A DNA stretch of 64,000 bases, from the NCBI GenBank assembly GCA_024734555.1, contig JANPWX010000449.1, positions 2,998,775-3,062,774 on the forward strand, read 5' to 3'. The notes under the pieces are model-generated. The model ran no database searches and had not been told where the DNA came from. It worked only from the letters and a program-made list of their open reading frames with translations. A program made the position numbers and the translations under genes. Of the stretch, positions 22,641-35,761 are shown piece after piece. This DNA is from Trochalopteron elliotii. Lineage: Eukaryota > Chordata > Aves > Passeriformes > Leiothrichidae. How positions within the stretch are numbered: position 1 is the first letter of the stretch; every line of letters begins with the position of its first letter.

Positions 22641-25600
22641 TGCAGACATTAATCTGTAAAATAATTTGGTACATGCAGTTTGGTTTGTTCACCTAGCAAA
22701 ACCATAGAAATTCTAACAAATCTTTTGACAAAGTAAATTTCTGTCTTCTTGAAGTAAGTCCAGTTTGCATTCATGGTTTAACCTTGGGTTCCTACATGTT
22801 TGTCCTGTGTCTTGTGAACTCTCTCCAAATCCATCTACATTTCTAACATCTTTGCATCCTCCCAATGAACTTCCTACTTGTGTTCCTTATGGATATCTCT
22901 CCTTTTTTTCCGGGTCACTTCTCAAAACCAACTTTTTCCATGATGACTTTTCCCAAACCAAGTAACCTTAAACATACTTGAAAGAAATTACATGAATTGT
23001 TTGAATACTATGGCTTTGATCTGTGGACCTTGTGCCTGAGTAGTCCTCTGGAGCTTAAATACACTAAGTCATTGACAGCATTCAGTAAATAATCCAGATG
23101 GAAAACTTCCAATTACACTCAGTGAAAGATCAGCCTTGAATTGCAATCAATTTAGTTTTGGTTAGGAAAAAATAGGCCACATATTAGTAATTTTCTGATG
23201 TCAGATGATATGATTATACTCCATTCTCTAAATGTCATACTTCAACTAAGACCTTGTCTTTATTTAAGCATATATGCAAAGAACTGCACACTGTGTGCTC
23301 ATGGAAGGATTACGATGGGAAATTCTTACTGTGCAAAGGAACCTTTGAATTTTAGGTTGAATTCTGATTAGAAAAAATATTTACGTAACTTGTGAAGTTA
23401 CTCTGACTCATTTGTTGCATAAAAGCTATCTTGAGAGTGTGTAAACAACACACAAAACAGTGTGCAAAGCAGTTTATGTTTGTTTTCATGTTTATACGAG
23501 TCCATGTAAAATCACCCTTAGATTTCAGGCAGACATTTTGGTTATTAACCTGTTTTCTTTAAACAGAACTAGTTATAGTGATAAAATTACAGGGTTTTTT
23601 TCAGTCATGAAAATGAATATATAATCTTCATAAAGCATGTTTCAAATGTAAATTTCCTAGTACTGTGTAATCTGCTGGAACACTATCTTGTGCTACAGAA
23701 TCCTGATTGTCTAACCTTGATTTAATTGTGCTCTGTGCATAAGCGGTGACCTCACTTGGGCTGTGAATTGCTGAATCAACGGAGCAAAGAGTACCATGTT
23801 TGACCTTGCTATTAATTACAAAGCCTTAAAGAATGCCATATTTTATTTCTTTACATAATATATATATTTTCGAGACTATTACTCAGTTTTTATTTTTGAA
23901 AAATAATTTTTTAAAAAAGAAAGTGATGTTCTAGGTCCTGACCTTTCCCTTCCCTTTAACCCAACAGGTAGTCCCTGAAAAAATTCAATTTCATTAATTA
24001 AAGTCTAGTATTTATAAAAATATCAGGTTTTTATTGCAAAACTGCATATAATAGCAGCTGTATTAAAACTGGAAGATAATGGCCTTGTAACATACATGAA
24101 ACTGTAAGTTACATTTTAAATTTTTTAGATTGTTCAGTAGTTTTACTAGGGTAGGGTTATACAGACATGTAATGTGACAATGAAATCCAGCCAGCTGACT
24201 ATGAGAGAGCTGGGGAATATTACTGCTGCTGAGTTTGTCCCTTCAGAAATGAAATTATACTTAAATGTATAACATATCTTACTTACACATAGAATGCCAC
24301 TTGGCCTCCATCTCTGGCTTTCCTGTGACATACCATTGGGTCTAAGACATGATTTTTATTTTTGAGATCCAGCCTCAGACACACCTTGGGAATTATGTAA
24401 TTGTCACCTACCTGCTCCTAATATCTGTTCTGCATCAAGCTGTGGTATATGTTACTTCATTTACCAGAGTCAGATGCAGAGCTGAAAGTTATAAAACACT
24501 GTTATTTGTTTACATTTATTGCATTATTTGTGTTTGTTATTTTAGTTTTGGATGACCCATAGCATGTTTGGGAACTGTGAGAACAACCAGGCTGATGTGA
24601 CAGTGACACAGCTGGTAGGAAGACACACTATTTAAATACACCATATCCTACCAAATATGCAGAGGATCAAAATGAATTCCCCTCCTGAGTGTGAGTGAAG
24701 ATGTTTTTCTTTGACAGGACAAAGAGCATGAAACTGTATGGTTTTGGCATTTCCATTTTGCAGGAGGGCAAGGTTGGTGTCAAGCGACTCTCAAATGGAT
24801 ACCCAACCAAGCACCTGCAGAGACCTTCTCTGAGTCTCAACCTGAAGCCCAGATTTAGAGGTTTTCAATCACTGAGGGAATTCAAAGAATATCTCTCCTT
24901 CCTCTTGCAAGAGCAGTTTATAGGCAGGGTCTTCCACAGGTATCCCAAACAAAATCTCAGCTTTGGTCATCCTATGGACTTCCTGCATGTTACGACGTGA
25001 ACACAATATTTCAGCATAATTCTCCTAAGTCAAATTGTAATGATTTCTCATAGTCTTTGCTTCGTTGTCATGTGGTTGTTTTTAGTACTGTTCTACCCTA
25101 CTGATTTTACCAGCTGAGGTAGTTGTGTTAAAATATTTGAACCAAAAATGGTAGTTAAATATCTGATTTTTTTCAGGATTTTTAGCCAGAGTTAGATGCC
25201 ATGTTCTTTTGTCATGTTCCCCTTGCAGGGCTTGGATTGTACTGTGGTAAGCCAGAATAACAATTTTGTTCCACATCAAGAGAATGCTTAGTTCTGATCA
25301 AATTAAAACCTACCTACCTGAAAATGTACTCCTGAGAGGCAAGAAACAAGAAAGGTTTTCTTTCCTCTTATTATTTCAGAATATTAGCTGCTACAAAGGG
25401 TTCTTTATAAATACACCCAGCCCATTTCTATTCCATCTTACCACGTTAGAAGAGTGGAAATGAGTAGAATTTTTCTCCAGGAGTTATGAAGAACAGTTCT
25501 ATTTTGAGCGTTTTTACTGCCTTGTAGAGGTCATGCTGGCATTTCTGAGAGCTACTTCAGACTTCTCAAATTTTTTTTATCATGTTGCTTTCTGTTGGGG

Positions 25601-26429
25601 ACTATAATTCTTTAATCTAAAACCAGACTGACATTAGTGCTCAAGAAATGAAACAATGAGCACAGAACTCATATTGCTAGAGTAGCTCTCCAATCTGCAG
25701 AGTGTTCTACTGTTACCAGTATTGTCATGAAACATCATTTATGAGAAGTTCACTGCTATTCAGTTCAAATTCTGCAAATGTGGCAGTCTTTACTGTAACC
25801 TTGTTGTGAAATTCTTGTTCTTAGCAATAACTAATTTCATCACGAAACCAGAAGTCATTGATAATGGCATTTTTAAATTGAGTTGTACCTGGCAATTGGA
25901 CAGTTGTGCCCTGTAGATGGAACATTAAAGTCAGTGGAAAAAATACCTTTTCAAGATGGGTCAGAAATGAAACTTCAGAAATTACTAAAAGCATCATTAA
26001 AGATTTACAGATTGTGAGGAACCTAGCATTATTTTCTTCAAATAGACCAAGACATTTTCTCTTGCCATCAGCTTCTCTTTTTATCAAAGAGAATCAGCTA
26101 ATTCATCAGTGCTGCCAGGTGAGTATAATGTTAAAGCTTCAGGACTGAAGAGGATTGAGCAACACTGTGTAGGTTACAATTGCTGGTATACATTTCACTA
26201 ATAACAGAACACAGGAGCAGAGGGACTTTTTCAGGTCATACAGTGATCACAAGCACTTAATGATCACAAGCTACCAGGTCATAAAATTCAGTTCTACATA
26301 CATCAAATTCCCTCTTTGCTTTAGTTATACTTGTGTTGAAAACTTTTCCAGCATCCTACATACAACTCTCCCATGTTTATCTATTTGACAATCCTAAGCA
26401 TAAGTACAGACTGACCAGGGAATGGATCA
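22641..26429. other. Intergenic, no gene recognised
   Basis: AT-rich. It holds two nuclear-receptor half-sites at 23747-23808 (see findings) and a TATATATA-type stretch near 23858. The 101-codon plus frame at 24695-25000 has no domain I recognise and no clear splice sites around it. Confidence 0.55.
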
Positions 26430-26985
26430 AGAACGCTCTTGAGGAGAAGGACTTGAGGGATGCTGGTTGATGAGAATTTGGGCATGAGCTGTCAGTGTGC
26501 GCTCACATCCCAGCAAGCCAAATGTGTCCTGAGCTGCATCCAAAGCAGCATGGGCAGCAGGGCCAGGGATTACCCACATATAATACCCAGATTCTGCCCC
26601 TCTGCTCTGCTCTGCTGAGACCCCCACCTGCAGTGCTGTGCCCAGCTCTGGATCTGCTAAGCATAAGAAGAATATGGACTTCTTGGAGTGAGTCCAGAGG
26701 AGGGTGACAAAAATGATCAGAGGGCTGGAGCAGCTCTGCTGCAAAGACAGGCTGAGAAAGTTGGGGCTATTCAGTGTAGAGAAGGGAAGGTTCCAGGGAG
26801 ACCTTATAGGATCCTTGAATATCTAAAAGTGGCCTACAAGAAAAGGGAGGTTTTGTAAGGGCTTGTAGTTATAGGACAAGGTGGAACTACTTTAAACAGA
26901 AAGAGAGTAGATTTAGATCAGATAGTAGGAAGAAACTCTTTACTGTGAGTGTGACGAGACACTGGTGCAGGTTGTAAACTACCAC
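26430..26985 (+). mobile_element. CR1 retrotransposon, ORF2 C-terminal region, lacks the 3' tail
   Basis: Collinear with CR1: GAGAAGGACTTGAGGGATGC, TGGTTGATGAGAATTTGGGC, CAGTGTGCGCTCACATCCCA, CTGCCCCTCTGCTCTGCTCT, AGAGGGCTGGAGCAGCTCTG, GACAGGCTGAGAAAGTTGGG and AGAAACTCTTTACTGTGAGT. It stops at about CACTGGTGCAGGTTG, just before the usual 3'-terminal block, so the 3' end was lost after insertion. Confidence 0.93.
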
Positions 26986-29900
26986 TGTGCATTTTGAATG
27001 GGAATCCTTCAAGATTCATTTCACGTCCCCTCATTCTTATACTGCAAGAAGAAAATAACAAGTGAATCTCCTCATCATTCAATCACACTCATAGTTTAAT
27101 GGGCATCCATCAAACACCTCTGTTCCCGGGATATAATTTTTCTAATTTTAGTAATTCCATTAATGGAGCTGTAGGATGCCTTCACAAAAACAGCTGTGAT
27201 AAGGGTTAATGTTGTATTTTCTATACTGCTCATTTTTTTCACTTGTTAGTCGGATAAAAATTTGAATGCTAAATTCCTGCTTTCCAGTTTCCTTTTTGCT
27301 TCTTACCAGTTCCTGAAAATTTTGCTATTTATATTTATATATTCTTTTGTATTCTGTTTATAAAAGTAAAGCAAACAGTCAACATTATTTATGCTTTTTT
27401 TTAATCATGAGTTAAACATGGAATAAAAAATAAATCAAAATAAAAACAAACAATAAAACTCAGAATCCAAAAATCCTCATATGCCTATCTCCATTGCAAA
27501 ATGTCAATCTATTCCTGTCTAATTTTCCCATGGATATCAGAAGATATAAGGAACAATAGATACTAAGAACAACAAGGTCAGAAGTCAAACTCAAGAGAAT
27601 ATCGACTCCATGACTACTGCTATGGCACCATCTATTTCCAAAACTGCCATTTATCTAAATCAGTATAATGAGAAAGAGGATCCATTCTGAGAGGCTTTGT
27701 GACCCAAACCCTGTCCTTACACTGAGAAATGTAATTTCAGTGTCAATGAGCTCCCCCTTTTGTCAATTAGAAATCAGCATTGACTCATCATAAGAGAGTG
27801 CTTAAAACTTGAATATATCAGAGGGAAATACATATTTATTATTGGCCCTTTAATATTTCAGAACTGAAACCAAGTTCTTGAATAGAAGAATAGCCAACAG
27901 CTGGTGAGCCTGGATTTGAACTGGGGTGATTTCCTGTGACGTTTGCAGAAGCTGCATTCCACTTGTGTGTTAGACGTACAACTTTGCATGGACTGTACTC
28001 TAGCCTGTTCTGCAGATGCTAAATAAAGAACTTGGGAAACAATGGATGATTCAGCATCGATTTCCACAGGCTCATTTATGCCTCAGATTCACTGGCTGGA
28101 GCTGGGTTTAATGTGTGATTCTAGAAGTCACATCCTGGCCCAAGGCTGTCCTTAGACATTTTTAGTGCAGCAGACCTCTTACAGCACTGTATCACTGAAA
28201 ATGTCCTTGACCTCTGGGGCTTAAAGCACACTGAAGTGTACTTTTTAATGTCATTTTATTAGTCTTTTTAGATAATATCTCTATTCTCCCTTCCTTTTCT
28301 CTGAAATCAGAATTTAGTGTGATAATGTAACTACGGCATCTGTGAACTCTGTATTACAGGAAAAGGTAGGCATTGACAAGAGGCCACATCTGAGTCAGAA
28401 CGGAAATGATGTGGCAATGTAAAACAACATCACACAGTTATGCGTTTCTGCTTTTTGTTCGTGCATCTTCCAAAAAATTTCCCTAGTCCAGTCACACAAA
28501 ATTTGTTCCCATGGCTTTAAGGAAGCAGTGAATATTTCACTGATGAACCACTGAACTTCTCAGTGATGACAATGTTATGGACCCATAATATTATTGATGC
28601 TGACAGATTAACAGTGATAGTAATATTACTACTAACAATTACATACAGATTTTACCCAATGAAACTATGAAATGACACAGGCCTAAAGATGAAATTTTTG
28701 TTACTTATGCCTGAACTTAGGGGGATGTTCCGTTATCTGAACACCAAACAGTTTGGTTTCTGGTCCTGAAGAAGAACTTCATGTCCAGGAGAAAACTAAC
28801 TCTGTGTTCAGTGTCAGAAGAAGAGAGAGGCACCTGGGGGAGGCCATCCAAGGTGTCCACTGCAGTGGACTTTACTGGATCTAAATCTACCTAACACAAA
28901 ATTTTGGCTGCTTCTTCATATTAGAATAGACCAACAAACCAAGCAAAAAAGCACTCTGGACAGAATATATGAGACTAAATAGGCAGAAGAAGAAGAAAAA
29001 TTGAGTGACATTACAGTTTTCTTTTGTCTGTTTTCAATTTCTTTTTTCTTTTTCATAGCTATATGTTTTTCCTAAACATAAAAAAAATTATCATGAATCA
29101 GTTGCACTCTGTTAATCTGATCTTCTTACTATGGTGATTGTGAAAGAACCACTTTGTCCAAAAGAGCATCTAAATTAATAATGATTGGGCAGAAAGAATT
29201 AGTATCAGACTACTACCTTCTAAATTAATCATTGATTTAGATAGGAATCAGAGTTGATTAAATCATCACCTTCTTTTTAGAATGAGTTTGCTTTTTACAT
29301 GGGCCTTGCTTATTTATGGTAATCAATAAGGAAAGTCTTATATTATTTGAGCTAAGCATTACTGCAATAAAATGATAAAATATAGTCAATATTAGATTAT
29401 TTTGACATATCCACATTGCAGTAAGAAAATACAAAGGTAGTAGGCACCAATACTGAACTACTTGGGGAATGATACATCAGTGTAAATGTGTACTCACCTG
29501 CCTTGGTAGCAGTCAGAACCAATGGACATAACACAGTTTTTATTTCCCTGCAACATAACCCCATATTTTAGGAGAGAATGCAGGAGATTTTATTCAGTAT
29601 ACCAGCTTGTTCTTTTTACTACTCCATCACCTGTCCACTGACAAGAAAAGTAAAAGCTGTTCTATGCTTACAGGCTGAGGACTTTCTGACACTGTACAGA
29701 TTGTCAGTCAGTTTTTCTGTGCACAAGCAGTTCAACTATAACATGCAGCAAATTTCAAACACACACAGGTTTTGTTTTCAATTGCTAGTTCCAGAGCCTG
29801 GCAAGGCTGTTTGTCAGGACTTCAGTGTGGTTACAGCTTTTTGCAGCAGGATGATGGTGATCCTTCACTGAATCCTTAATTGGGTATCCAGCTGTATAGT

Positions 29901-32900
29901 GTATTGATTGCTGGTTACATGACTTCCAGCATTTTATGTATGTAGGCTGCTAAAGACTTAGCCAAATTAAATTACTTTCTGCCTAGCTGCCCTTATCCAG
30001 TCAGAAATCTGGGGCTTTGCCATTCTGTCTTTGCAACCAAAACCTATAAACTAGATCTGAACCTCTTCTGAAACATTCAACTGAATAAAATAAAACATCA
30101 GAGACATGTTCCAGCAGTCTGCAGTGGCAGTATTTGCTACATCATCTACTGGGAATCATAAGCCAAAACTAAACATTTATCTAAAACATATATCAATAGT
30201 GCAGCTGATCTTCTAGATATGAAACCCATACACACTACTGATCATTTTTGTTCTGCATGGCAGACTGAAGGAAAGACAATGAGATGTATAAATGGCTGCT
30301 CTTAACTAGTCACTGACACTTTTTTTCCTGAGATCTTTAATTACAGATAATTTGTGCAAAAAAGGGAATACTTTTTGATTTCTTGGTGCAGGTGCAAACA
30401 CAGGGATGGGGTTCTCAGCTTCATGTCACTTCTGGCTAAAAAAGGATAAGTAAATCAGACACAATGAAAAATCTTAATTCTAGATAAAGTATTTTTTTTC
30501 ATTGAAAATTTAAATAATATAGACACCTTCTGTTTCAGTTTTACAGGAGATGCTTGATAACTGTGGACAAAAATGGTAAACTGTATGCTTGGTAGAAAAG
30601 ATAGGAATCGGGCAAGGTCTTCTGAAGTCATGGTATTTCTAGAAATGCCTTCCTTGTTGCAGTCCAAAACTGATCTCCATGCTGTACTGCCTGTTTCCTA
30701 CCAACCCTACAACATTGGAGAGGGTTTGACTTAAAATATTTTGTATGGGAGTCTGCAATTAAAAATAAAAAGGAAATTGATGTCTTTAATCTTTCCTGGG
30801 CTGAGTCAAGGTAAAGAGAAAATTGATTACTTGTATTATTTTGAAATTTGATTATTCTCTATCAATCTATACAAGATTGAAGTCTATTCTCAAAGGCATT
30901 TTCCTTTCAAAATCCAGTTACTGAGATTCTAAGCCTATCGCCCAAATTTAAGTCAGGATTCGAAATTTAGATCAAGGCCTTGTTTTTACTCTTTTAATTA
31001 GTTCAGAGGAAATTAATAACAGATTATGTATATTCCGTATATGAAATTCCCAAATAATATTACAAAATAACAATACTTTGATGATGACATTTAAATCTAT
31101 GTGTCAGTAATATTCACTTTCCCAAGGCATATTATGACTGCAAATCCAGCTGACTGCTATCATCTGTAATCTTGCAATGCTCAGCTGCAGTACCATACAG
31201 CCCATTTTCTGTTCACACAATTACTGTAAGTAAATAATCTATTCTACAGGGGAAGACAAAGGCCAAAGGGAAGAAAATATGTCTGTCTGTTCCAACACAG
31301 AACTGTAGCTTCAGTGGCCAAAAGTTGTTCAGGCCATCAGTCTTACAATTTCTCTCCTTGTCTATTTCTCAGGCATTCAATTGTATTCCGGTGTTAGATC
31401 ATAAGCACAGGTTCCCTTTTCTTCCCATCTCAAGCCCTTACTCATATCTAAGTATCATCAGGGTTATTGTCTTTTAACAAAATTTTCATTCTTAAAAGAG
31501 ATTTAATGTATTTTGACTTCTGTTTTGTCATGTACAGCAGACTTGTGAGATGAGCTCACTTTCCCTCACAGTCATGATGAGTGCAAAGAGGCAAATAATT
31601 CTGAAGACCATTTATTTTTTCCTGTCCATTGGAAGAGTCTAAGATTCAGCATAATTGTTGCTGGCAGATGTCTCTAGAAACTTTAGACCTATAACCTCTC
31701 TTTTCTTTGATGGCATTTTCCAAGTGAAAATGTAAGATTAGGATGATTGGTCAAAAGTTTAAAAGCATTTTTGGAGGTAATTTCATGGACCTCATCAGTA
31801 TGTGCTAAAGACTCTACAAGGCACAGAATAAAGACAAATTCTGCTGAAAAGAGCTCAAGTGTACAAGTCAGAGTGAAAAATCTCTAAAAAGCCTGGAAGC
31901 CTCCTCATTTTAATTTTATATATTAACTGTCTAACTACAATGCCTTAGAAACCTGAAGTGAGGCTGGAGTTATCCTGCAAGCATAAGTAAAGATAGAGTT
32001 AACCTGCAGATTTGAATTGCAGGCATTTTTATCTGATCTACTGAAGCATAAGGAGAGTAAGAAGTACTTTTAGGGCACAACACCCCTAATACTCCAAATG
32101 ACAAGAGGACTTGTCCTAATCTGAAACAGGATAACCAAATCACCCTCCAAGATGTCAACTTCTCTCCTTTGAGTATGGAGGGAGGCTGGGGAGTGTCACC
32201 TTTTCCACTGATGCCATTTGAAGTTAACTGAGATGAATCCCACCCTAAACTAAAACCTGACCCTTTCCACAAAGTGTGGGAAGACACACAAACGCGTGGA
32301 ACAATGAGGTTGGAGCCAAAGCCTGATGGAAAACCAAGCTTTGCTGACCTTTTTAGTCTGCTGGTGAACAGCCGATCTGTTTATTTCTTGTTTCTTGCAA
32401 GTTCTTTTTAAGATGTAGTTGGTGATGAATAGTGAATAAAATCATTGAAACAGACCATGACCATGATTCATTTCTTATTCTTCATATTGCAAGGATTTTG
32501 ACCTACAGATATATTCCTCCTGTTATTTTTCATTTTCACCTTTTCACCTTGGATTCTAGAAGGTATTTTACATGAGTCTGTATAAAGTAGAAATATATAT
32601 CATCTTAATAGTATTTGGTTATCATTTTCTATACTACCACATTTGCATTTTTTCCTCTTTGACTAATGTCCTGTATTTACCTTGGAATAATCCAGTATAA
32701 TCTTACCAATAGAACCCTCTGCTTTATGTTTTGCACTATCTCCTAGTGAAGATGTTGCAAATATTAATAAGAGAAGAACCTTCACATACTTTGCCTTCAG
32801 ATAATTTGAGACTGTTTTAAATTGTTTGGTTTCTGACATAAAATAAAGTTTATGTACCAGAAGGTTGGAAATAATGATTAATGTATCCAAGTCCAACTGG

Positions 32901-33496
32901 GTATATTTAATTTCTGTGATCATGTTAACTTGATTTCCCTTACATGTTTATAACCTCAATATTCTTTTAAAAAATCCTTATTTGATCTGTAGCCATCTCC
33001 TAATTCCACACACTAAATAACACTAAGATATTTGTCTTCAGGATAAATGTTGAAAATGTACTGTTGGGCAGAACAACAAATCAGAAAGAGTGTACTCTAT
33101 AATTTACCACTTTATAGTTTAAGTACCACTGAGATTTGAATCAGGTCAGTAGTAAAATTTTTGTTGAAAGTTATTATTTTATTACAATTTGTGTTGTTTA
33201 TGTAAGGAATTGTTTTGGAAAAAACACTGTGTAAGGACATTAAATTACTTGTCTTAAACGAACTTCTTTTTTTCTCATACAATGCCCAGCAATGACTTTA
33301 ACACTCATATTTCATTTTCATCCTTACCAGATACTCTTAAAAGTATCTTTGTTCTGCCTTTTCTATTGGTCTGTCACTATCTAAAGGTAACAACATCTTA
33401 AGACTTACAGTCACACTCAATACTTTGAGAGAGGGAGGTCATGTGGCATGATTTGAAGGAAGAATACAAAAGTAAGGGAAGAAAGGCAGGAATCAT
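26986..33496. other. Intergenic, no gene recognised
   Basis: 6.5 kb of AT-rich DNA with no transposon I can name. It contains an A/T-rich low-complexity patch at about 27420-27460 and a perfect 16-bp palindrome at 28855-28870. The minus frame at 31970-32287 and the plus frame at 29578-29871 lack motifs. Confidence 0.55.
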
Positions 33497-33570
33497 AACA
33501 TCATAATATTATAGAATTATAGAGCAATTTGGCTTGGGAGCAGCCTTTAAAGGAGAACAGTTCTTGCTGG
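33497..33570 (-). mobile_element. CR1 retrotransposon, short 3' remnant (minus)
   Basis: Short match to the reversed CR1 tail: ATCATAATATTATAGAATTA, then AGAGCAATTTGGCTTGGGAG and CAGCCTTTAAAGGAGAACAG. Only the last 70 or so bases of the element remain. Confidence 0.75.
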
Positions 33571-35705
33571 GTTTTGCAACTCTCAAAGGTACAGGTCCCA
33601 GTGCACATTCCTCATCTGAGAGAAAGTGAGATGGCTCAGGCATCAGCCACTGCAAACAGGCAATGGAAAATATTTTGATTTTTCTGCAGTCCTTTCTCTG
33701 CTTGCCCCAGCATGAGGAACTCTGAGGACTGCTCAGGCACTTGAGTCCATGGTAAGTCAGGAGTGGGTTTATGAGAGGTTTCCCTCATATTCCACCTATT
33801 TCTACAGGCAGGGTCTGAGTGTGGGGTGAGATGGGTTTTGTCCTGCACCATTCACCCAAAGAGAAGTGACTTCCTCAGGGTGGTGACATGCATTGCCTCT
33901 CAGAGATGGAGCTCATGGGAAAGGAAAAAATGCTCTGGACAGAATATTTTTGCATTAACTTACTGTCACAGGTGTCATGTATAAAGTTCCATGGAGGCTT
34001 GGGGGAAACATAATGATGTTGTGGAGCATTTCATAGGGGGATGAAACAGCTGGTAATGCCCAGTTCCACTGCTTGCCAGCTGCTTGCTTTTACAGGCAGC
34101 TGTTTAAATTACAGGCAGCCTGAGCTGTAATTACATGCAAATACTTACTCATTTTCCAACCCTCTCACCACTTGCTGAAGGATATTAATATAATCCATTT
34201 CACTCTTGTCTATATTAATAATGGTCTGTAAATACAAATGGGAAAATTCAATTTTGAAAGGGCAACAGTTTTTTTCACACAGCTCGTCTTTATAAGATTA
34301 TTGTTCATCTCGAGTGGTCGATTTCACACCGCCAGCTTCAGAGCTCATAAACCTGCCAGAGCTATTAAATAATTATCTAAAAATGCACCATCCAGATTTT
34401 CTTCTTGTGTTCTGACACCTCCATACAGGCATGGTCACTGCAGCTGCCTGAGCATCCCTGGCAGCTGGTCCAGAGGGCACCTGAGACTGGAGGGGACCCT
34501 ACCGGGTGTCCTGCTGCCTGGCGACAGTCACGCTGACATCCTCGGGTTGTCATGGTGACACTTGCAACACAAGTGCCACCTAATGAGGAATCTGAAACCA
34601 TTTGCTCTTGAGAAACAAAGTTGTGATAATGCTGCCCTCAAGAAACAGGACATATTATTGCTTTCATCAAGGAACCGTGCTTTTTAGAGACAAACAAGCT
34701 AGCGGTGTTTCTTTGTTAGCAGTTGTAAGTTTTTTTAATAAATTTGGATTCAGGAGTATCTGTGCTCTGCCACAGTCCCTCAGGGATGTTCCTGCTGCAG
34801 CATGGACAGGGATGACCACAGTCCCTCAGGGAGGTCCTTGCCTGGCATGGGTCACCTGTGGCCTCTCTTATAGGCCCAGTGTGAGTCAGCACAGCCAGAG
34901 CCCCCTGCCCTTTGGCCTGTTTTGTCCCCGGAATTGTGTCTGCAGCCCTTCATGGCTGACCATTTCTTTTAAAGTCAGTGTGACCTGGGGCACTGTGTAC
35001 ATTCCTGACTGGCTGAAGTTCAGGATCTGATGGATTTTGTTTCTGTCAGGTGCAGACCTGGCTGAAGTAACTCCTGACTGGCAATCTGTGGACCACTGCT
35101 TCTCAAGGCATATCAGAACTGTCATTCCTGTCTGCATTTTTCTACCTTTGCACATTACAAGTGCAGGGCTCTGTGTCCCTCGTCCTCCTCTGCCTATCAT
35201 TGGGCCTTTGCCTTGACCTTGGCTGAGCCTTCTCCATGTTCCCAGCCATGAGAATCTTCAAGTTCTCAGTGGAGATTTCTTGTAGTTCAAGAAATCTTGT
35301 AGTTCAACCCTTGGTCATCCCCTTTGAAATCTCACTTCAACTGGAGCCCTAGGATTTGTCAGTGACAATTGTGACCCTAACACTCTTCCAAATCTGATTC
35401 TAACTCTAACTTAAGTGCACAAAGCTGCATAAGAAGGTGGACTGAGAAAAGTTTCCTCCCATAAGAGCTAGTTAATGAGGGCTGTGGCTGGAGGATTGGT
35501 GCTAAGACTCTGCTGTTTGTTAAAAGTTAGGTTTACAAACAAGGTTTAGCAACAGAAACTTCAAGGGTGTGAAAAGGAAGGAGGGGTCTACAGCAATGTC
35601 TCGGAAAGTCTTCCTTGAGACTTCAGTCAAAAGGGCTATGACTAAGGATCATCAAAATCCAAGACCTAGGGTGATATTTATTGTCAAGTTTGTGAGAGAG
35701 AACAT
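33571..35705. other. Intergenic; candidate conserved block and a GC-richer stretch
   Basis: 34060-34390 is AT-rich with homeodomain-type, octamer and CpG-containing words (see findings). 34400-35250 is noticeably GC-richer than its surroundings and contains a 46-bp imperfect tandem duplication at 34770-34862. No gene or transposon family recognised in either; the frames at 34602-35030 (plus) and 34886-35200 (minus) overlap each other and neither shows a domain. Confidence 0.5.
34770..34862 (+). repeat. Imperfect 46-bp tandem duplication
   Basis: CCACAGTCCCTCAGGGA occurs at 34770 and again at 34816, each followed by a diverged but alignable stretch (TGTTCCTGCTGCAGCATGG versus GGTCCTTGCCTGGCATGG). 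Confidence 0.75.
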
Positions 35706-35761
35706 GTGTCAGGCTCCAGAAGGAGTGTCAGGCTCCAGAAGGAGTGTCAGGCTCCAGTGCA
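35706..35761 (+). repeat. 19-bp minisatellite, about 2.8 copies
   Basis: The unit GTGTCAGGCTCCAGAAGGA occurs twice perfectly, followed by a third partial copy ending TCCAGTGCA. Confidence 0.95.
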
